DNA from: Lachnospiraceae bacterium
Lineage (GTDB): Bacteria; Bacillota; Clostridia; Lachnospirales; Lachnospiraceae
Reading direction: 5' to 3'
Assembly (NCBI GenBank): GCA_016286035.1
Contig: JAEERY010000087.1
Location: forward strand, 21,575 to 85,574
Length of the DNA: 64,000 nt
How positions within the stretch are numbered: position 1 is the first letter of the stretch; each line of letters starts with the position of its first letter. This document shows, piece by piece, positions 36,284-45,367 of this stretch. The notes under the pieces are model-generated. The model made no database searches. It saw only the letters and a list, made by a program, of their open reading frames with translations, and was not told the origin of the DNA. The translations under genes and the position numbers were made by a program.

Positions 36284-37021
36284 ATGGAAAACAGAAACAT
36301 GGCTACAAATGATGAAGTGGAGATAGATCTGCTTGAGATATTGGGACTTCTTCTTAGCCGGTGGCAGCTTATCATACTGGTCGGGATTACAACAGCGATG
36401 ATAGGATTTGCCATCAGCTTCTTTATGATTGATCCCACTTACGAATCGACTACAAAGATCTATATTCTAAACAAGAACGAGAATCAGAATGTTACATATT
36501 CGGACATGCAGCTGGGTACACAGCTTACGAAGGACTACTCGGAACTTATCAATTCCAGATACGTTTTGGAGGAAGTTATACAGAAGCTTCACTTAGACCT
36601 TGATTATCAGGGACTTAAGCAGAAAGTAAGTGTTTCAACACCTTCCGATACTCGTATAGTTGCGATAACGGTTACGGATACCGATCCTGTGGAAGCAATG
36701 AATATCGCCAATGCGATAAGAGAGAGTGCATCAAGTCATATCGGTAACGTTATGGATATTGATGCCGTAAACATAGTTGAGAGTGCAAACATGCCTACAA
36801 AAAAAGCAGGTCCCAGCTATACCAAGTGGCTGATGGTCGGAGGCATGATCGGAGTCATGATTGTATGTGCGATCATCCTGGTAGGATACCTTCTTGATGA
36901 TACGATCAAGACTTCCGAAGATGTAGAGAGATACCTTGGCCTTTCAACACTCGGAATGATACCTGTGATCGAAACCGGTGAAGTAGCAAAGAAAAAGAAA
37001 AAGAAGAAGAAAAAACACTAA
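36284..37021 (+). CDS. cpsC: Capsular polysaccharide co-polymerase / chain-length determinant (Wzz, CpsC type)
   Basis: 245-residue Wzz-family membrane protein. The first membrane helix is at about 30-50 (LIILVGITTAMIGFAISFF), followed by the extracytoplasmic loop with the family's YESTTKIYIL and GTQLTKDYSELINS, and a second helix at about 185-207 preceded by the proline-containing GPSYTKW. The cytoplasmic tail contains the segment that activates CpsD and ends in a run of lysines. It controls polymer length and activates the tyrosine kinase encoded next, 47 bases downstream. Confidence 0.92.
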   Translation: MENRNMATNDEVEIDLLEILGLLLSRWQLIILVGITTAMIGFAISFFMIDPTYESTTKIYILNKNENQNVTYSDMQLGTQLTKDYSELINSRYVLEEVIQKLHLDLDYQGLKQKVSVSTPSDTRIVAITVTDTDPVEAMNIANAIRESASSHIGNVMDIDAVNIVESANMPTKKAGPSYTKWLMVGGMIGVMIVCAIILVGYLLDDTIKTSEDVERYLGLSTLGMIPVIETGEVAKKKKKKKKKH

Positions 37022-37068
37022 GAGATAAAAGATAAAATATATTTACTATAAAGCTTTGAGGTAAGGAT

Positions 37069-37980
37069 ATGCAGAGAGTAAATCTGACATTTTCATTTGA
37101 AGAAGACTACAGAATGAGTGAGGCTTTCAAGTCTCTTAGAACAAACATAGAGTTCTGCGGAAGCGATGTAAAGACTATTGCGATGACAAGTTGTACACCA
37201 AATGAAGGTAAGAGCAGCTGTGCGATGGAAGTAGCAAAGGCATTTGCAAAGGGAGGAAATAAAACACTACTCCTTGACTGTGACCTTCGTAAATCGGTCC
37301 TTGTCGGAAGATATAAAACAGGTGGTGTAAGAAAAGGGCTGACACATGCTCTTATCGGTAAGGCACCTATGGCTGATGTTGTATATTCAACAAACGTTCC
37401 GAACCTGTTCATCATATTTTCGGGTCCTGTACCTCCGAATCCTTCGGAGCTTTTGGGCGGTGAAGAATTTGAAAAGATGCTTAATAAACTGAGAGATGTA
37501 TTTGACTATATCATAGTTGATGCACCGCCGCTTGGTTCTGTTATCGATGCAGCTGTTGTGGGTACAAAATGTGACGGTATGGTGCTTGTTATAGAAGCAA
37601 ATGCCATAAGCTACCGCTTCGCTCAGTCTGTAAAGGATCAGATAGATAAATCCGGATGCCGAATTCTTGGAGCCGTACTTAACAAGGTTGATATGACCGG
37701 CGGTATGTACGGCCATTACGGTAAGTATTACGGCAGATACTATGGTAGATACTATGGCAAGTATTATGGAAAGTACTACGGCAAGTATGGAGAATACGGC
37801 AGCAAGGGAAGCCATCTGATAAGTGAAGAAGATGCTTTAAGAGGTGTAACCAAGCAGGATACCACAAGGATCATACTTGATGATGAGATAATAGGTCTTG
37901 ATGATGCTCTGGGAGATCTTGAAAAGCCTAAAAAATCGATAGAGGATGTGACGATAAAAGATGATGACATTCAGATATAA
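37069..37980 (+). CDS. cpsD: BY-kinase (CpsD/CapB-type tyrosine autokinase) with internal tyrosine cluster
   Basis: 303-residue bacterial tyrosine kinase. Walker A is TPNEGKSS with K48, Walker A' is LLLDCDLRKS (D70, D72) and Walker B is IIVDAPP. The tyrosine cluster (about 206-236) has 14 Tyr in repeated KYYG or RYYG units. It works with CpsC to control polysaccharide assembly through cycles of phosphorylation and dephosphorylation by CpsB. Unlike the usual form, the cluster is not at the extreme C-terminus: an acidic tail of about 60 residues follows. Its last 20 bases overlap the next gene. Confidence 0.93.
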   Translation: MQRVNLTFSFEEDYRMSEAFKSLRTNIEFCGSDVKTIAMTSCTPNEGKSSCAMEVAKAFAKGGNKTLLLDCDLRKSVLVGRYKTGGVRKGLTHALIGKAPMADVVYSTNVPNLFIIFSGPVPPNPSELLGGEEFEKMLNKLRDVFDYIIVDAPPLGSVIDAAVVGTKCDGMVLVIEANAISYRFAQSVKDQIDKSGCRILGAVLNKVDMTGGMYGHYGKYYGRYYGRYYGKYYGKYYGKYGEYGSKGSHLISEEDALRGVTKQDTTRIILDDEIIGLDDALGDLEKPKKSIEDVTIKDDDIQI

Positions 37981-38815
37981 ACAGCCAGTGGTTTTAGCTA
38001 AAATTCTGGCAGCGTCTATCGTGGCAGCAATGATTGCTTTGTCGGGCTGTGGCAAAGAGATCGATGAAACCGAAGTGAAACCATCACAGGAAGAAGTGCA
38101 GCTTTCTGATCAGGCTCAGAACACGGAGAGTGATTCAAATGCTACAGACAGCACTGATGCTGTATCTGCTCAGACTCAAAGTCTTGATGTGGATTTTAAT
38201 GAGCTTCAGGCAAAGAACCCTGATGTGTTTGCATGGATAAAGATTCCTGGAACAAATATAGATATGCCGGTTCTTCGAAGTGAAGAGGATGATGCGTTTT
38301 ATGTGACACATGATGCTGACAAAAATCCAAGTGCAGACGGAGCAGCATATGTGGAAATGGCAAACTTCCCTGAAATGTGTGATTTTAATACAGTCATCCA
38401 CGGAAGTAAGGCTATGTTTTCGGATCTTATAAACTTTGAGAATCCTGATTACTTTGATAAGAATGATACATTTTATATATACCTTCCTGATAATGTTCTG
38501 ACATATACCATATGGACAGCATACAAGAGAGAGAACAACAGTATGCTGAGAACATATGACTTTGCGGATGCAAAGGGATGCAGAGCTTTTCTTGATGATG
38601 TATATAACGGCAGATATATTGGAAAGCAGATCAGAGACGGTTGGTATGATCTTGATGAATATAAGTTCATCGTTACACTTACGATAGATGATCCTGCAAG
38701 CAATGACCAGCTTGTTGTCATGGGAGCTCTCGTAAACGATGCTGCAGGAAACATTAACAGGGAAGTTATAGAAGAACTGGAATACATACCGGATCTGTTT
38801 AATGGGGAATACTAA
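37961..38815 (+). CDS. Lipoprotein with a class B sortase fold lacking the catalytic residues
   Basis: 284 residues. The N-terminus is a lipoprotein signal with lipobox ALSGC (C30). After an acidic linker, residues 80-258 follow class B sortases closely: NPDVFAWIKIPGTNIDMPVL, then VIHGSKAMFSDL where active sortases have YGHN...MF.DL, and VTLTIDDPASNDQLVVMG where they have LSTC......R.VV.G. By this alignment catalytic His becomes S149, Cys becomes D243 and Arg becomes Q250, so no transpeptidation is expected. It overlaps cpsD by 20 bases and precedes the LCP ligase gene, so it probably has a structural or binding role in polymer export or attachment (inference). Confidence 0.8.
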   Translation: MMTFRYKQPVVLAKILAASIVAAMIALSGCGKEIDETEVKPSQEEVQLSDQAQNTESDSNATDSTDAVSAQTQSLDVDFNELQAKNPDVFAWIKIPGTNIDMPVLRSEEDDAFYVTHDADKNPSADGAAYVEMANFPEMCDFNTVIHGSKAMFSDLINFENPDYFDKNDTFYIYLPDNVLTYTIWTAYKRENNSMLRTYDFADAKGCRAFLDDVYNGRYIGKQIRDGWYDLDEYKFIVTLTIDDPASNDQLVVMGALVNDAAGNINREVIEELEYIPDLFNGEY

Positions 38816-38828
38816 GAGGTAGACGGGT

Positions 38829-39887
38829 GTGAAAAAGAAAATCGCCATAATAGCATTATCCGCCATAACAGCGATACTGATCATATTTATAATAGCCACC
38901 GCGATCATAAGGACAGTGGGTAAGAGCAGACTGAAAAACAGCGTTGTTGAGTCCGCGCCTGTCATTGTCACCGAAGAGACAACTCAGGCAGCTCCGGAAG
39001 AGAAGGAGACGTGGGAAGAGGGTTGGATCAAGTACAAAGGCAGGGTAATGAAATACAATGAAGATATAACCACCTTCCTGTTCATGGGAATCGACAAGAA
39101 TGAAGAGGTAAAGGAGGTTGCTGAGGGTACCAACGGAGGACAGGCTGATGCCCTTTTTCTGCTTGTATTCAATCCCGATGAGAGCCGTATAGATGTTATA
39201 GGTATCAACAGAAATACGATGACTGATATCAATGTCTATAACGAGTACGGAGATTTTGTGACAACGACTACGGCTCAGATCTGTGTACAGCACGGATTCG
39301 GTAACGGGGTTGAGGAAAGCTGTGAATACCAGGTAGAAGCTGTTAAAAAGCTTATGTATAACCTTCCCATACACGGATATGCGGCTATAAACATGAAAGC
39401 CATCCCCATCATCAATGATGCTGTAGGCGGTGTAAATGTAGAAGCTCTTTCCGATGTGAGAAACGGAAGGGGAAGAAAAGTTGTATCCAAGGGAGATGCC
39501 GTTCATCTTGAAGGTGAAGATGCATTTTGGTATGTAAAATACAGAGATATAAATGACTTTGCGTCTGCGGATCTTCGACTCGCAAGACAGAAACAGTACT
39601 TAACGACTTTCATGTCTCAGGCAAAAGCACAGGCAAAGGATAACATAGGTATAGTAAGTGAACTCTATAACGATCTTGTACCGTATATGACCACCGATGT
39701 GACCTTTGATGAGGTTGCTTATCTTGCACCTGAAGTTATCGGTTACAGCTATGATGAGAGCAGTTTCCACATGCTAGAAGGTGAAACAAAGATGGGAGAG
39801 GAATTCGAAGAGTTCTATCCCGATGAGGAAGCCCTCTACGATATGATAATCAGCATCTTTTATGAAGATGTGGATATAAAGAAGTAG
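38829..39887 (+). CDS. LytR-CpsA-Psr (LCP) family cell-wall ligase
   Basis: 352 residues from GTG 38829. One N-terminal membrane helix (about 5-27), then an extracellular LCP domain (about 75-300). The pyrophosphate-handling arginine is in the family motif INRNTM (about residue 128), followed by TAQICVQHGFGNG, a YAAINM strand, GGVNVE, and the conserved RLARQKQYL helix. LCP proteins transfer polysaccharide from the undecaprenyl carrier to peptidoglycan, so this gene suggests that the polymer is at least partly wall-linked. It lies 13 bases after the sortase-like gene. Confidence 0.92.
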   Translation: MKKKIAIIALSAITAILIIFIIATAIIRTVGKSRLKNSVVESAPVIVTEETTQAAPEEKETWEEGWIKYKGRVMKYNEDITTFLFMGIDKNEEVKEVAEGTNGGQADALFLLVFNPDESRIDVIGINRNTMTDINVYNEYGDFVTTTTAQICVQHGFGNGVEESCEYQVEAVKKLMYNLPIHGYAAINMKAIPIINDAVGGVNVEALSDVRNGRGRKVVSKGDAVHLEGEDAFWYVKYRDINDFASADLRLARQKQYLTTFMSQAKAQAKDNIGIVSELYNDLVPYMTTDVTFDEVAYLAPEVIGYSYDESSFHMLEGETKMGEEFEEFYPDEEALYDMIISIFYEDVDIKK

Positions 39888-39905
39888 TAACACTAGGAGA
39901 AGACC

Positions 39906-41252
39906 GTGAAGGACCATTTCAGACAGGATATGCCAATCAGAATATGGAAGATAGCCAATATCTTGCTGATCACGGCTATGTGGGCTTGGGTATGGTATAC
40001 CTATTACAAGGATTATGCCCAGGTTCAGTATTACCGAAAAGGTGACTGGCTGATGGTCATCATCTTTACTGTGATGTATTGCATATGCTGCAGGGCATAT
40101 GATGGATTTTATATTGCTACAAGAGTAATATCCGAGATCATATACAGCCAGTTTCTGGCTATTATGGTGTCGGATATGGTCATGTTTTTGGTAACATGGC
40201 TGTTGTCACTGTATTTGCCGAATCTGATACCGATAGTGCTGTGTATCATAATGCAGGTGGGCATAAGTACAGTTTGGTCGGTATGTGCTCACAGATGGTA
40301 TTATGCCACACACAGACCTAAAGTAAGTGCTGTCATATATGAGCACAGACCGGGGCTTGAAAAGCTTGTCGAAGAGTATGGCATGGAGAAGAAATATGAC
40401 ATACAAAATACAATGACTGTAGAAGAGGCTCTGGCAAATGTAGAAGCTCTCAGTGAATATGAGACAGTCTTCTTGTCCGGGATAAACAGTCATGACAGAA
40501 ATATCTTCCTAAAATACTGCGTAGAATATGACATAGATGTATATGTAATACCCAGGATCGGAGATATGATCATGGCAAGTGCAAAACAGGAGCATCTGTT
40601 TCATCTTCCTATGATGCAGGTAAGACGATATCAGCCGGGATTTGAGTATGTGGTCTTCAAAAGACTGTTTGATATAATAGTCAGTCTGTTTGGATTAATT
40701 GTTTTTGCACCATTTATGCTTATAACAGCTATAGCTGTAAAGAGTGATGGGGGACCGGCATTCTATAAGCAGAAGAGGCTTACCAAGGATGGCAAAGAGT
40801 TCTATATACTGAAATTCAGAAGTATGAGAGTTGATGCCGAGAAAGATGGAGTGGCAAGGCTCTCAACAGGTGATAAGGATGATCGAATAACTAAGGTGGG
40901 AAGGATAATAAGAGCCATTAGATTCGATGAACTTCCACAGATCTTCAATATCCTTAAAGGTGATATGGCTGTTGTAGGTCCGAGACCCGAAAGACCGGAG
41001 ATCGCTTCAGAATATGAAAAAGATATGCCGGAATTCAGATTAAGACTCCAGACAAAAGCGGGGCTTACGGGATATGCTCAGGTGTATGGCAAGTATAATA
41101 CTACACCATACGATAAACTCCTTATGGATCTGATGTATATAGCGAAACCCAGTATAGTAGAGGATTTAAAGATCTGTTTTTTTACTGTAAAGATACTTTT
41201 TGAAAAAGAGAGTACCGAGGGCATAAGCGAAGGGAAAACAACAGCAGTCTGA
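39906..41252 (+). CDS. Polyprenyl-phosphate sugar-1-phosphate transferase (first of two)
   Basis: 448 residues from GTG 39906. Four to five membrane helices at about 14-120, a soluble CoA-binding-like domain (about 140-235), and the catalytic Bac_transf domain (about 248-440) with a membrane helix, KQKRLTKDGKEFYILKFRSM, RAIRFDELPQIFNILKGD and VGPRPERPE. Such enzymes start repeat-unit synthesis by moving a sugar phosphate to undecaprenyl phosphate. It is followed 31 bases later by a second enzyme of the same family. Confidence 0.92.
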   Translation: MKDHFRQDMPIRIWKIANILLITAMWAWVWYTYYKDYAQVQYYRKGDWLMVIIFTVMYCICCRAYDGFYIATRVISEIIYSQFLAIMVSDMVMFLVTWLLSLYLPNLIPIVLCIIMQVGISTVWSVCAHRWYYATHRPKVSAVIYEHRPGLEKLVEEYGMEKKYDIQNTMTVEEALANVEALSEYETVFLSGINSHDRNIFLKYCVEYDIDVYVIPRIGDMIMASAKQEHLFHLPMMQVRRYQPGFEYVVFKRLFDIIVSLFGLIVFAPFMLITAIAVKSDGGPAFYKQKRLTKDGKEFYILKFRSMRVDAEKDGVARLSTGDKDDRITKVGRIIRAIRFDELPQIFNILKGDMAVVGPRPERPEIASEYEKDMPEFRLRLQTKAGLTGYAQVYGKYNTTPYDKLLMDLMYIAKPSIVEDLKICFFTVKILFEKESTEGISEGKTTAV

Positions 41253-41283
41253 TACTGCATAACAGGGTAGACAGGGATAGTAT

Positions 41284-42726
41284 ATGTATAAAAGAAACGC
41301 TCGCGGGTGGACAAAACACCTTGATTTCATCATAATAGACGAGATAGCGCTTCATATTTCTTTTCTGATAGCGTTCATGCTAAGACATGCTGAACTTCCG
41401 TATGGCAGGGAACTGTATGTCAATCTTTTTGTTACCATGGCATTCATTGATGTGTTGGTAATCATCTTTTTTAACACTATGCACAATGTACTTAAAAGAG
41501 GATATCTCAAAGAAGTCTCTATGACAGCACAACAGTGTCTTATTTCTTTTGCTTTCATTAACGTATATGTTTTCAGCGTACAGGCAGGAACGAGTTATTC
41601 ACGTATAGTAATGTATCTGACACTTATCCTGCATATTTTGTTTGGATTTGCAACAAGGATATTGTGGAAGAAGTATATATTGAATAAATATAAGACTGAC
41701 AGCAACAAAAGCAACATGCTTGCCGTACTTGATCCTGATACCGCTGAAGGACTCATAAAGAGACTTTATGACGGTATGATTGGATATAATATTGTCGGTA
41801 TAGTATTGGGAAGTGATGGTGATCTTACAGAGATAAACGGTATACCCATAGTATGTGAACTGGATGATGCGGCAGAATATATAATGAGCAATCCGATCGA
41901 TGCAGTGTATGTAGACTGTCCCATAAGTGATTCGGGGATAAGCAGATTAATGGATGAGTGTTTTCAGATGGCAGTTCCTGTTCATTACCATGTATCGGAA
42001 CTTAAGAAGTATGGAATGTCACAGTTTGTTGAAAAGATAGGTGGAACGACTTGCCTTACAACAACTCTTAATTATGCATCTTCATCAAAACTTCTTATAA
42101 AGAGGATAATAGATATATTGGGTGGACTTGTGGGAAGTCTGGTGGCGCTTATACTTATCATAATCATAGGACCTGTAATAAAGATAGCTTCCCCCGGTCC
42201 AATCCTGTATTCACAGGAAAGAATAGGACTTAACGGCAAGAGATTTAAAATGTATAAGCTTAGAAGCATGTATATGGATGCCGATAAGCGCAAAGCTGAA
42301 CTTATGGAACAGAACCGTATTAAAGATGGAATGATGTTTAAGATGGAGTTTGATCCAAGAGTCATCGGTAACAAAGAGTTGCCTGACGGCACAAAAAAGA
42401 CCGGTGTTGGAGAGTTTATTCGCAGAACAAGCCTGGATGAGTTTCCACAGTTTTTCAATGTGTTGGCAGGACATATGAGTCTGGTTGGCACACGACCACC
42501 CACAGTTGATGAATGGGAGAAGTATGAATATCGTCACAGAGCAAGGCTTTCTTGTAAGCCCGGTATAACAGGTTTATGGCAGGTTAGCGGAAGAAGTGAG
42601 ATAACAGATTTTGAACAAGTGGTAGAACTTGATACGCAATATATTTCCAATTGGAGTTTGGGGCTGGATATAAAGATTCTGTTTAAAACAATTTCTGCTG
42701 TTCTAGGACATAAAGGTGCAATGTGA
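41284..42726 (+). CDS. Polyprenyl-phosphate sugar-1-phosphate transferase (second of two)
   Basis: 480 residues with the same architecture: four membrane helices (about 15-130), a nucleotide-binding-like domain (about 140-255) and Bac_transf (about 268-475) with YSQERIGLNGKRFKMYKLRS, RTSLDEFPQFFNVLAGHM, VGTRPPT and GLWQVSGRS. This pattern is closer to the galactose/glucose-1-phosphate transferase group (EpsL/CpsE/WbaP-like) than the first one. It is the last gene with host-like composition; the DNA turns AT-rich right after it. Confidence 0.92.
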   Translation: MYKRNARGWTKHLDFIIIDEIALHISFLIAFMLRHAELPYGRELYVNLFVTMAFIDVLVIIFFNTMHNVLKRGYLKEVSMTAQQCLISFAFINVYVFSVQAGTSYSRIVMYLTLILHILFGFATRILWKKYILNKYKTDSNKSNMLAVLDPDTAEGLIKRLYDGMIGYNIVGIVLGSDGDLTEINGIPIVCELDDAAEYIMSNPIDAVYVDCPISDSGISRLMDECFQMAVPVHYHVSELKKYGMSQFVEKIGGTTCLTTTLNYASSSKLLIKRIIDILGGLVGSLVALILIIIIGPVIKIASPGPILYSQERIGLNGKRFKMYKLRSMYMDADKRKAELMEQNRIKDGMMFKMEFDPRVIGNKELPDGTKKTGVGEFIRRTSLDEFPQFFNVLAGHMSLVGTRPPTVDEWEKYEYRHRARLSCKPGITGLWQVSGRSEITDFEQVVELDTQYISNWSLGLDIKILFKTISAVLGHKGAM

Positions 42727-43012
42727 TTTTTGATTAGTGTAATTAGCAAAAGTTTATAGAAAATCGTAAATCATAATGAGCGTAATACAGTGAAATTATA
42801 AAAGTTATAAATAAGAACATTGATCGTATGTAAAACTAAGAACATGGAGAAGATTTGAATATATAATGATAAACGAACGGGCGTTTTGACTTGGGATGTT
42901 AAAAAAGCGATAATCAAGAGTTGAAACCGTTCATGTGGCAGTATTTGATTTATTTTTTATTTTCCATAAAATTTGTCGTAAGAGTTATTTAAGAAGAGGA
43001 AGATTAAAAGCC
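42727..43012 (+). other. 286-bp junction between conserved and variable parts of the polysaccharide locus
   Basis: AT-rich, no reading frame supported. No JUMPstart/ops-type element is seen. The composition shift begins here, so this is a candidate recombination joint. RBS AAGAGGAAG for the next gene lies at its end. Confidence 0.5.
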
Positions 43013-43462
43013 ATGAAGATATGTTTTGTTGGTTCGTCAGGGGGGCATTTGACACATCTATATATGTTGAAACCTTTTTGGCAAAACAAAGAGAGATTTT
43101 GGTGTACTTTTGATAAAGAGGATGCACGATCTTTATTAAAAGGTGAAAAAATCTATCCTGTATATTTTCCATCCAATCGAAGTATTAAAGCCTTAATTAT
43201 TAACACAAGAAGAGCCATCAAAATACTCAAGAGAGAACATCCTGATGTCATTATTTCGTCTGGGGCAGCTTCCGCTATACCTTTCTTTTGGCTTGGTAAG
43301 CTTATGGGAGCTAAAACAATATATATTGAAGTATTTGATAGAATAGATAAACCAACTGTTTCGGGGAAACTATGCTATCCAGTGACGGATAGGTTTATTG
43401 TACAATGGAGTGAGATGACTAAAGTCTATAAAAAGGCTATTAATCTGGGCTCGATATTTTGA
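43013..43462 (+). CDS. Alg14/PssD/EpsE-like glycosyltransferase subunit
   Basis: 149 residues from ATG 43013; the open frame extends upstream but only this ATG has an RBS (AAGAGGAAG) and the family's start, MKICFVGSSGGHLTHLYML. The protein contains HPDVIISSGAASAIPFFWLGKLMGAKTIYIEVF, typical of the membrane-anchoring N-terminal half of a split GT-B enzyme (Alg14 in eukaryotes, Cps14F in streptococci). It works only with the catalytic half encoded next. Confidence 0.88.
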   Translation: MKICFVGSSGGHLTHLYMLKPFWQNKERFWCTFDKEDARSLLKGEKIYPVYFPSNRSIKALIINTRRAIKILKREHPDVIISSGAASAIPFFWLGKLMGAKTIYIEVFDRIDKPTVSGKLCYPVTDRFIVQWSEMTKVYKKAINLGSIF

Positions 43463-43573
43463 GTGTTTGTTATAATGAATTGCTAAGTGCAATACATTTT
43501 CGCTGGCCATAGAAATACATTAGGTAATATAAATAAAGCAATGAGGATTATTCTCAAGGAAGGGAAGAGGATA

Positions 43574-44068
43574 ATGATCTTCGTAACTGTTGGCACACAT
43601 GAGCAACAATTTAATCGACTTGTTGAGTATATGGATAAATGGGCTATAGATCATGATGAAGAAGTTGTGATTCAAACTGGGTTTAGCACATATGAACCCA
43701 AGAAAGTAATTTGGAGTAAATTGTATCCATATGAAACTATGCTTGAAATGGTAGATAAAGCAAGAATTATCATTACTCATGGAGGCCCCAGTTCATTCGT
43801 TATGCCACTACAGAAAGCAAAAATACCAATTGTTGTTCCCAGAAGGAGTGAACTTGGTGAACATGTAAATGATCATCAAATTTTGTTTGCTAGGGCGGTT
43901 GAAAAGCGTCAAGCAAATATCATCTTGGTTGAGGATGTGGAGAGACTCGGAAAAGTGATTGAGAATTACGATGAGATTGTTAGGGGAATGACTGAAGGTT
44001 TAGAGAGCAATAATGAAAAGTTTTGCATTGAGTTTGAAAAGATGGTTAAAGAACTTACAGATGATTGA
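43574..44068 (+). CDS. Alg13/PssE/EpsF-like glycosyltransferase catalytic subunit
   Basis: 164 residues from ATG 43574 (AAGGAAGGGAAGAGG upstream); the frame is open from 43487 but without RBS. Begins MIFVTVGTHEQQFNRLV and contains ITHGGPSSFVMPLQKAKIPIVVPR and HVNDHQ, the nucleotide-sugar binding half of a split GT-B glycosyltransferase. With the preceding gene it should add the second sugar (often Gal or GlcNAc) to the lipid-linked starter. Confidence 0.88.
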   Translation: MIFVTVGTHEQQFNRLVEYMDKWAIDHDEEVVIQTGFSTYEPKKVIWSKLYPYETMLEMVDKARIIITHGGPSSFVMPLQKAKIPIVVPRRSELGEHVNDHQILFARAVEKRQANIILVEDVERLGKVIENYDEIVRGMTEGLESNNEKFCIEFEKMVKELTDD

Positions 44069-44198
44069 TCAGAGAAACCAGTAATGTTGCATGTAGCGAC
44101 CTAAATTGATGAAGTGAATGTGCAAACTGATATTGATGCAATTGACGATTTTGAGTGGTTGATGATCTACATGATTATAATTGGAAAGATATACACAC

Positions 44199-45350
44199 AT
44201 GATTAGAAATGTTCTTATAAAAAAAATACTTAAAAACACAGTTTTCAGGTTTTTATCGGCAGTAAACCTTATAGTCCCTAAAGATGACAGAACGATATTG
44301 CTATATACAGCCAATGGTGGAATACAGCATGCACTAATTCCTATAAGAGCGTATCTATTAGAGAATGATTATCAAAAGAATAATAAGATATACTGTGGAG
44401 TAAAAAGTAAGAAATACAATGATAATGATGGCTGCCTTTATACTAATCAGATTGAGGCCTTTTTTATATTTTTAAGAGCTGGTCATGTATTTTACACAGC
44501 GGGACAAATACCAATTAAACCCTCTAAGAAGCAGAAGGTTTTGCATCTAGGACATGGAAGCGCGAATTTTAAGACATATGGCCTTCTTAGTAAAATAAAT
44601 AACGGAAATGAGTTTTACTTCACTCATCGTGTATTAACATCACCTCTTTTCATAAAATATGATATTGAAGCTTTAGGGTGCAAAGAGGAAAATGAAATTG
44701 TATTGGGGGATGTTATGTTGGACATGTTTAGGTTTCCGTTACGTAAAAGTATTAAAGGTGATGAAAATAGGATTCTTATGTGGCTTCCAACTTTTAGACA
44801 GTCAGATTATCTCGGATATTCTGATTCTGATTATGATAATCTTATACCTTTGTTTTCTTCTGATGAATATGAATATTTAAATGAATATCTAAGGGAGAAA
44901 AAGGTTAAGATTATTGTTAAACTGCATGATATGCAAAGGGTAAAACAATATACAAAGATAAAAATGAGTAATTTGATATTGTTAAAGGATGAAGAAATGA
45001 AAAAAGAGGGAATAGATTTATATCCTTTTTTGAATACAGTAGATGGACTCATAGGGGATTATTCTTCAGTATCTATGCATTATTTATACCTTGATAAACC
45101 ACAGGCGTACGTTGTTCCAGATATTGAAGAATATAAAAGAAAAAGAGGCTTTCTGTTTGATAATCCTGAGGAATACATGGCAGGATGGATTATAAAGAAT
45201 AAGGATCAGTTTTACGATTTTATAGACGATTTTTCTAATAATATAGACAGATATGCTGAAAAAAGAAAGAAGATTAAGAAGTTAGTGCATACATATGATG
45301 ATTATAATAACTGCAAGAGAGTAATAGAGTTTAGTGGGATAACAAAATAG
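44199..45350 (+). CDS. CDP-glycerol:glycerophosphotransferase-like protein
   Basis: 383 residues from ATG 44199 (in-frame TTG 44181 overlaps the GGAAAG RBS). The family pattern of PF04464 is visible: HLGHGSANFKTYG (about 112-124), THRVLTSPLF, ILMWLPTFRQSDY (about 192-204), VKLHDMQ and GDYSSVSMHYLYLDKP (about 288-303). Known members transfer glycerol-phosphate or ribitol-phosphate from CDP carriers to teichoic or capsular polymers. The cytidylyltransferase fusion at 56731 may supply its CDP-linked donor. Confidence 0.82.
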   Translation: MIRNVLIKKILKNTVFRFLSAVNLIVPKDDRTILLYTANGGIQHALIPIRAYLLENDYQKNNKIYCGVKSKKYNDNDGCLYTNQIEAFFIFLRAGHVFYTAGQIPIKPSKKQKVLHLGHGSANFKTYGLLSKINNGNEFYFTHRVLTSPLFIKYDIEALGCKEENEIVLGDVMLDMFRFPLRKSIKGDENRILMWLPTFRQSDYLGYSDSDYDNLIPLFSSDEYEYLNEYLREKKVKIIVKLHDMQRVKQYTKIKMSNLILLKDEEMKKEGIDLYPFLNTVDGLIGDYSSVSMHYLYLDKPQAYVVPDIEEYKRKRGFLFDNPEEYMAGWIIKNKDQFYDFIDDFSNNIDRYAEKRKKIKKLVHTYDDYNNCKRVIEFSGITK

Positions 45351-45367
45351 AACATTTGGGTGGTTAT

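Noticed and set aside
37961..38815. Functional class B sortase
   Set aside because: His, Cys and Arg of the catalytic triad are all replaced and the protein is a lipoprotein.
42935..43012. Longer Alg14-like protein starting near 42935
   Set aside because: The added residues have no RBS and do not fit the family, which begins at MKICFVGSSGGH.
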